A DNA stretch of 64,000 nt from Sinotaia quadrata (lineage: Eukaryota > Mollusca > Gastropoda > Architaenioglossa > Viviparidae), in assembly GCA_028829895.1 (NCBI GenBank), contig CM054182.1, positions 2,505,001 through 2,569,000 on the forward strand. Reading direction: 5' to 3'. The position numbers and the translations under genes are program-made. The first letter of the stretch is position 1; every line of letters begins with the position of its first letter. The notes beneath the pieces were generated by a model. The model saw nothing but the letters and a program-made list of their open reading frames with translations, was not told where the DNA came from and searched no databases. Positions 59,718 to 64,000 of the stretch are shown in pieces.

Positions 59718-62229
59718 TGTGACACGTGCACGCCACGTAGTTAATGAAATGATTATTTTATTTAATTAATCTTTCGTAACTAATTTCAAGTTATGAGAAT
59801 TTAATTTAATTTTATTTAATTAATCTTTCGTAACTAATTTCAAGTTATGAGAATTTTATTTTATTTTATTAATGATCCTTCAATAGACACCACTTGTCTC
59901 TCACTTGGTGGATATTTTGGCAATATAAACGTTTTCTCTATTCCACAACATCAACCAACATTTACAGTCACATAAAGTTTGCACAGGTGGAAAACTTCTG
60001 ATAAATCCTACTTTAAATCTATATTTAGCGAGCCCCCATCTCCCCACTTTCTTTTCCAACATAAGAATATATATATCAATATGCGTAAGAATGTCAATAA
60101 ACTTAACAATAAATTTATTAAAAGAAAAATAAACTATACATACGACAATTACAATGAAATATACAATTAAACATAATATTCCATGAACTCACATTCAGAT
60201 AACTATTGTTTACAGACTCTCTCAACACATATAATAATAATGATTGAAATGGCTGAAAGAGGCAGGATTGAAAGCAGAAACAGAAGCACTCATAACAGTT
60301 GCACAAGATCAAGCACTCAACACCATATCACACAAAACGAAAATCATGAAAATTTCAAATGATTCCAAATGTAGACTCTGCAAATCCATGGATGAGACAA
60401 CAGAACACATACTATCTGGATGTCAGGTTCTGGCTGGAACAGAATACACCAAACGACACAATGAAGTGGCAAAACACATACATAGAAATCTGTGTGAGAA
60501 CTATGGCATACAAACCCCAGAAAGAGCATGGATGCATCAACCAGAAGCAGTTACTGAAACAGAAGAAGTCAAAATACTGTGGGACTTCGAGATAAGAACA
60601 GACCGGGTGATTCCTGCACGAAGACCAGACATTGTAGTTCTCAATAAGTCCAACAGAACAGTAACAATCATTGATGTCGCTGTTCCAAGTGATAGAAACA
60701 TAAAAACAAAAGAAAGAGAAAAAATAGAAAAATACCAAGACCTCAGATTAGAAATCCAGAGACTGTGGAATGTAAAAGCAGAATTGATGCCTATAGTGAT
60801 AGGAGCCTTGGGGAACATAACATCTGAATTAGAAGGCTACCTGAATAAACTCCCTGGAAACCACAGAATCGCTCCACTACTCAAAGCAGCACTCCTCGGA
60901 AGTGCCCACATCCTCCGTAAAACCTTGGGTCTCCCAGAATCCTGGCAAGATTCCGAGACCTTGGATCACAACCGACAGTCAAACAGAAGTCGTGGAAAGA
61001 GGCTGAATAATAATAATAATATATTACAGTTCAACAATAGAATCAATACAAATCACAGATTAATCCTATCAGAGAATAAAAATGGAGCTATTAGAGTTAA
61101 GTAGTTAAAGTCTTTTTATGAGACCTGGATTAAACTTTGCTTTAAAGTCTTTCACTAGCCTTTACAACAACGTCACAATGTCAAAATGTCTGCATGACAG
61201 CACGTGTTTTCCGCCTTACATGTAGAAAATACTGATGAGTGTTTCCTCTCAACCAACCTGGCACTTTCTTCCACCACTAGTTTCTTGAGCTGAACACAGT
61301 CACAATGGTTCTGGAACTTCAATGTACTGATTTACTTAGCATCTTTTGCTTTTGTACATCAAGTAGTTGTGTAGCATACTCCCTTATGCTTACACACACT
61401 GCAACAGATGTTCCCGCATTCCCGGTCATATGACCTAACTGTCAAATGCAAAGAGGGTGACTGTAACCTTGAGATTTGAAGCTTGAACTTGGCTTAAACT
61501 CGATTCAAGATTCCAACTCAACTCAAGTCCAAAAAAAGAAGAAAGAAAAAGGCACTTGTTCCCTGTAACATATAACCAAGGAGCAAGCCAAAGTTTTCCC
61601 ATATGTCACAATATAACTCCATTCTATGTCACACTCCATCCTCAAACTTTAAATTCATGCAACAGCAGCATTCATTATCTCCATGCACATATGGTACAAT
61701 AAATACAATCTATCAAACAAAGTCACATATTAATACACCATGGGTGCAGCTTAGTTCAAACATTTATAGTACATAAATCAACTTACATAGTACATCTTTA
61801 CCTAAACACAAGTATAACATATAATAGTAAAATACATGAAATGTTTCTAAGTCCATTCTCTCTCAATCAGTCAATTAAACTAACCACTCAAGCTAATTAC
61901 TGCCTTCAAGCTGGACTTCTCTCTTCATCACTCAGATTCAAAGTGAATAAAGGTTAGAATTCTCTACAGCAACTGAATTCTTTAATCTCAGCCCATTGGC
62001 TGGTCTTGTTCTTATAAATGATTATCATTAGATAATAGGAAACTGCTCACTTAATTTCCATTAGATCAGCGAATCTAGAATATTCTTGCCTTAGACTGTT
62101 TACTTCAAACTCAGACACTTTCAAAATAACACCATAAGAAGTGCCCAAGGTCGGGTTACTCTGACAATTTTAGCAACTTATATAATGATTACATTTTAAA
62201 ATAGGGAGGGGCAAATTTACTCTGTCACA
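59718..62229 (+). mobile_element. Interspersed element, copy C (longest, interrupted by LINE)
   Basis: This is the most complete copy. It begins TGTGACACGTGCACGCCACG and ends TTTACTCTGTCACA, so its tips are a perfect 7-bp inverted pair (TGTGACA/TGTCACA). Subtracting the LINE at 60243-61021 leaves about 1.7 kb. No open frame of its own was recognised, which suggests a non-autonomous element. No convincing target-site duplication was seen at the edges (ATACAT before, TTTACA after), so the termini are tentative. Confidence 0.7.
60243..61021 (+). mobile_element. 5'-truncated LINE: C-terminus with CCHC knuckle and restriction-like endonuclease
   Basis: An intact frame of about 255 codons encodes the C-terminal end of the single ORF of an R2-type (restriction-like endonuclease) non-LTR retrotransposon. 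Numbering from the Met at 60244, residues 43-60 form a C-x2-C-x8-H-x4-C zinc knuckle (CRLCKSMDETTEHILSGC). The endonuclease core follows: W113-D114, RRPD at 126-129, D144 in TIIDVAVPSD, and the KIEKYQDL helix at 160-167, which fits RPD-x(14)-D with downstream lysines. The region after it (MPIVIGALG, then LLGSAHILRK) is typical of these elements. The frame runs on without a stop into an (AAT)n tail at about 61006-61021 and into flanking DNA. Everything upstream, including reverse transcriptase, is missing, as expected from incomplete reverse transcription. It sits inside another repeat (59718-62229). Confidence 0.85.
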
Positions 62230-62780
62230 TTTACAAATGCATGCATGTATGTATTAAGAAGAAAGTCTGCATATATATATATATACAAGAGGGTGTAGGT
62301 GGGTGTATATGGGTGGGTGGAGGTGGGGTTGGGTGGTGGTGGGGTGTATAAAGAGCATGAGATGGAGAGAGAAGAGATTTCACACAGTCTGTCAACATAG
62401 AGTGACATTGTTCAGATACACAGAACATGTCCATGTAATGGGAGTCTTTGACAAACACACTCTTTGTCTCTAACTTTGAGTGTTTGTGTGTTTGAGTGTT
62501 GGGGGGGGGGGTTTACTCTTTGAGAGGAGTGATCTTGCTGTTCTGTCTATTATGGGAATCACCTTGATATCCAATCCAATATATAATTCCTGAAGCTTGT
62601 TTGATGTCATGTATCTATATAGTTTAAGGATTTTGTTTCTCCAGAGCATGAAAGCACTTGCCTGCTTTGTTAATTACAGGTATGAGAACGTACGTGTCAG
62701 CACGTGGTATGATGAAAAGCTCTGATAGCCTACGTCATTGGCTGTCACACATTTGTGAGGTAAGGACTCATTCACAGCTT
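62230..62780. other. Unique sequence with a TATA run and GT/GGT-rich patch
   Basis: GGGTGGGTGTATATGGGTGG-type sequence lies at about 62290-62345. No gene recognised. Confidence 0.45.
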
Positions 62781-62935
62781 ACGTTCCCGTGAGACTGAGG
62801 TCTTCACTTCTGCTCTCAAATTGTCTTGGTGTTGTCCTTTGTCCAAGGTCTTCACTTCTGCTCTCAAATTGTCTTGGTGTTGTCCTTTGTCCAAGGTCTT
62901 CACTTCTGCTCTCAAATTGTCTTGGCGTTGTCCAA
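62780..62935. repeat. 48-bp minisatellite, 3 copies
   Basis: AGGTCTTCACTTCTGCTCTC, AAATTGTCTTGGTGTTGTCC and TTTGTCCA. Confidence 0.97.
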
Positions 62936-63149
62936 GGAGAAATCAGTCATTTCCCGTGTCATGTTCAAGATCTTCTTTGGATAGGACCTTATTTCTGGCT
63001 TGTATTCACCTGAATATTGTCACTGAAGTGTTGACATGATTAATCTATGGGGTATTTATAATTAGACATTATTTCGTTATTAGAGATTACATATATACGG
63101 TAGATGGTCGAAGACAAAACTAATTTTTTTTTGGGGGGAGGGTATTCTA

Positions 63150-63205
63150 ACCCTTAATAGTAGTAGCAGTAGTAATAGTAGTAGTAGTAGTAGTAGTAGT
63201 AGTAA

Positions 63206-63243
<38 letters not shown>

Positions 63244-63391
63244 ATAGCAGTAGTAATAGTAGTAGTAGTAGTAGTAGTAGTAATAGTAGTAGTAGTAGTA
63301 GTAGTAGTAATAGTAGTAGTAATAGTAGTAGTAATAATAGTAGTAGTAGTAGTAGTAGTAGTAATAGTAGTAGTAATAGTAGTAGTAATAA

Positions 63392-63447
<56 letters not shown>

Positions 63448-63460
63448 ATAGCAGTAGTAA

Positions 63461-63516
<56 letters not shown>

Positions 63517-63532
63517 ATAGTAGTAGTAATAA

Positions 63533-63597
<65 letters not shown>

Positions 63598-63703
63598 ATA
63601 GTAGTAGTAGTAATAATAGTAGTAGTAGTAGTAGTAATAATAGTAGTAGTAGTAGTAGTAATAGTAGTAGTAGTAGTAGTAGTAATAATAGTAGTAGTAA
63701 TAA

Positions 63704-63747
<44 letters not shown>

Positions 63748-63856
63748 ATAATAGTAGTAGTAATAATAGTAGTAGTAGTAGTAGTAATAGTAGTAGTAGT
63801 AGTAGTAGTAATAATAGTAGTAGTAATAATAGTAGTAGTAGTAGTAGTAGTAGTAA

Positions 63857-63897
<41 letters not shown>

Positions 63898-63955
63898 ATA
63901 GTAGTAGTAGTAGTAGTAGTAGTAATAGTAGTAGTAATAATAGTAGTAGTAGTAA

Positions 63956-63998
<43 letters not shown>

Positions 63999-64000
63999 CA
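63150..64000. repeat. AGT/AAT trinucleotide satellite, at least 850 bp
   Basis: AGTAGTAGT interrupted by AAT and GCAGT units, running to the window edge. The order of interruptions repeats in blocks, so longer segments have been duplicated. Confidence 0.98.

Overview
This is an animal (metazoan) nuclear window, AT-rich and overwhelmingly non-coding. There are no bacterial-style operons, ribosome binding sites or CRISPR arrays. A split visual-pigment-type gene with a 12.6 kb intron, a eukaryotic tRNA-Glu, a non-LTR retrotransposon 3' end with a restriction-like endonuclease, an hAT transposon relic and a tRNA-type SINE candidate all point to an invertebrate. The opsin sequence and the LINE type suggest a lophotrochozoan, most likely a mollusc (inference). 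The most visible property is the number of unrelated tandem repeat arrays: about fifty, with units of 17-120 bp, plus many microsatellites. Most long open frames in the window are by-products of these arrays and were not annotated as genes.

Layout. 1-9.5 kb: unique AT-rich DNA with a minus-strand tRNA-Glu (3433-3504), small duplications, a 46-bp minisatellite running into a GATA tract, and a broken hAT transposase remnant (6562-7047) next to a terminal-repeat-like motif. 9.6-14.5 kb: dense minisatellites. 14.8-28.3 kb: the opsin gene on the minus strand. Its last coding exon is 14805-15553 and an upstream exon is 28198-28331; the 12,644 bp between them is filled with minisatellites and two copies of an interspersed element. 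A tandem array runs over the 5' splice site of the upstream exon, and a cluster of CRE-like TGACGTCA motifs lies just upstream of that exon. The first exon (N-terminus and TM1) was not found. 29-59 kb: almost continuous tandem arrays with a reverse transcriptase relic (about 32.14-32.35 kb), a SINE-like element (36.6-36.86 kb) and a 2 kb degenerate array (42.1-44.1 kb). 53.4-62.2 kb: two further loci of the same interspersed element, one a head-to-head inverted pair, the other interrupted by a 5'-truncated LINE carrying a CCHC plus restriction-like-endonuclease domain. 63.15-64.0 kb: a trinucleotide AGT/AAT tract that runs out of the window.

Only the opsin exons and the tRNA can be called functional genes with confidence. 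All other protein-coding traces are transposon relics or unassigned open frames. Array boundaries and copy numbers are read by eye and are approximate.
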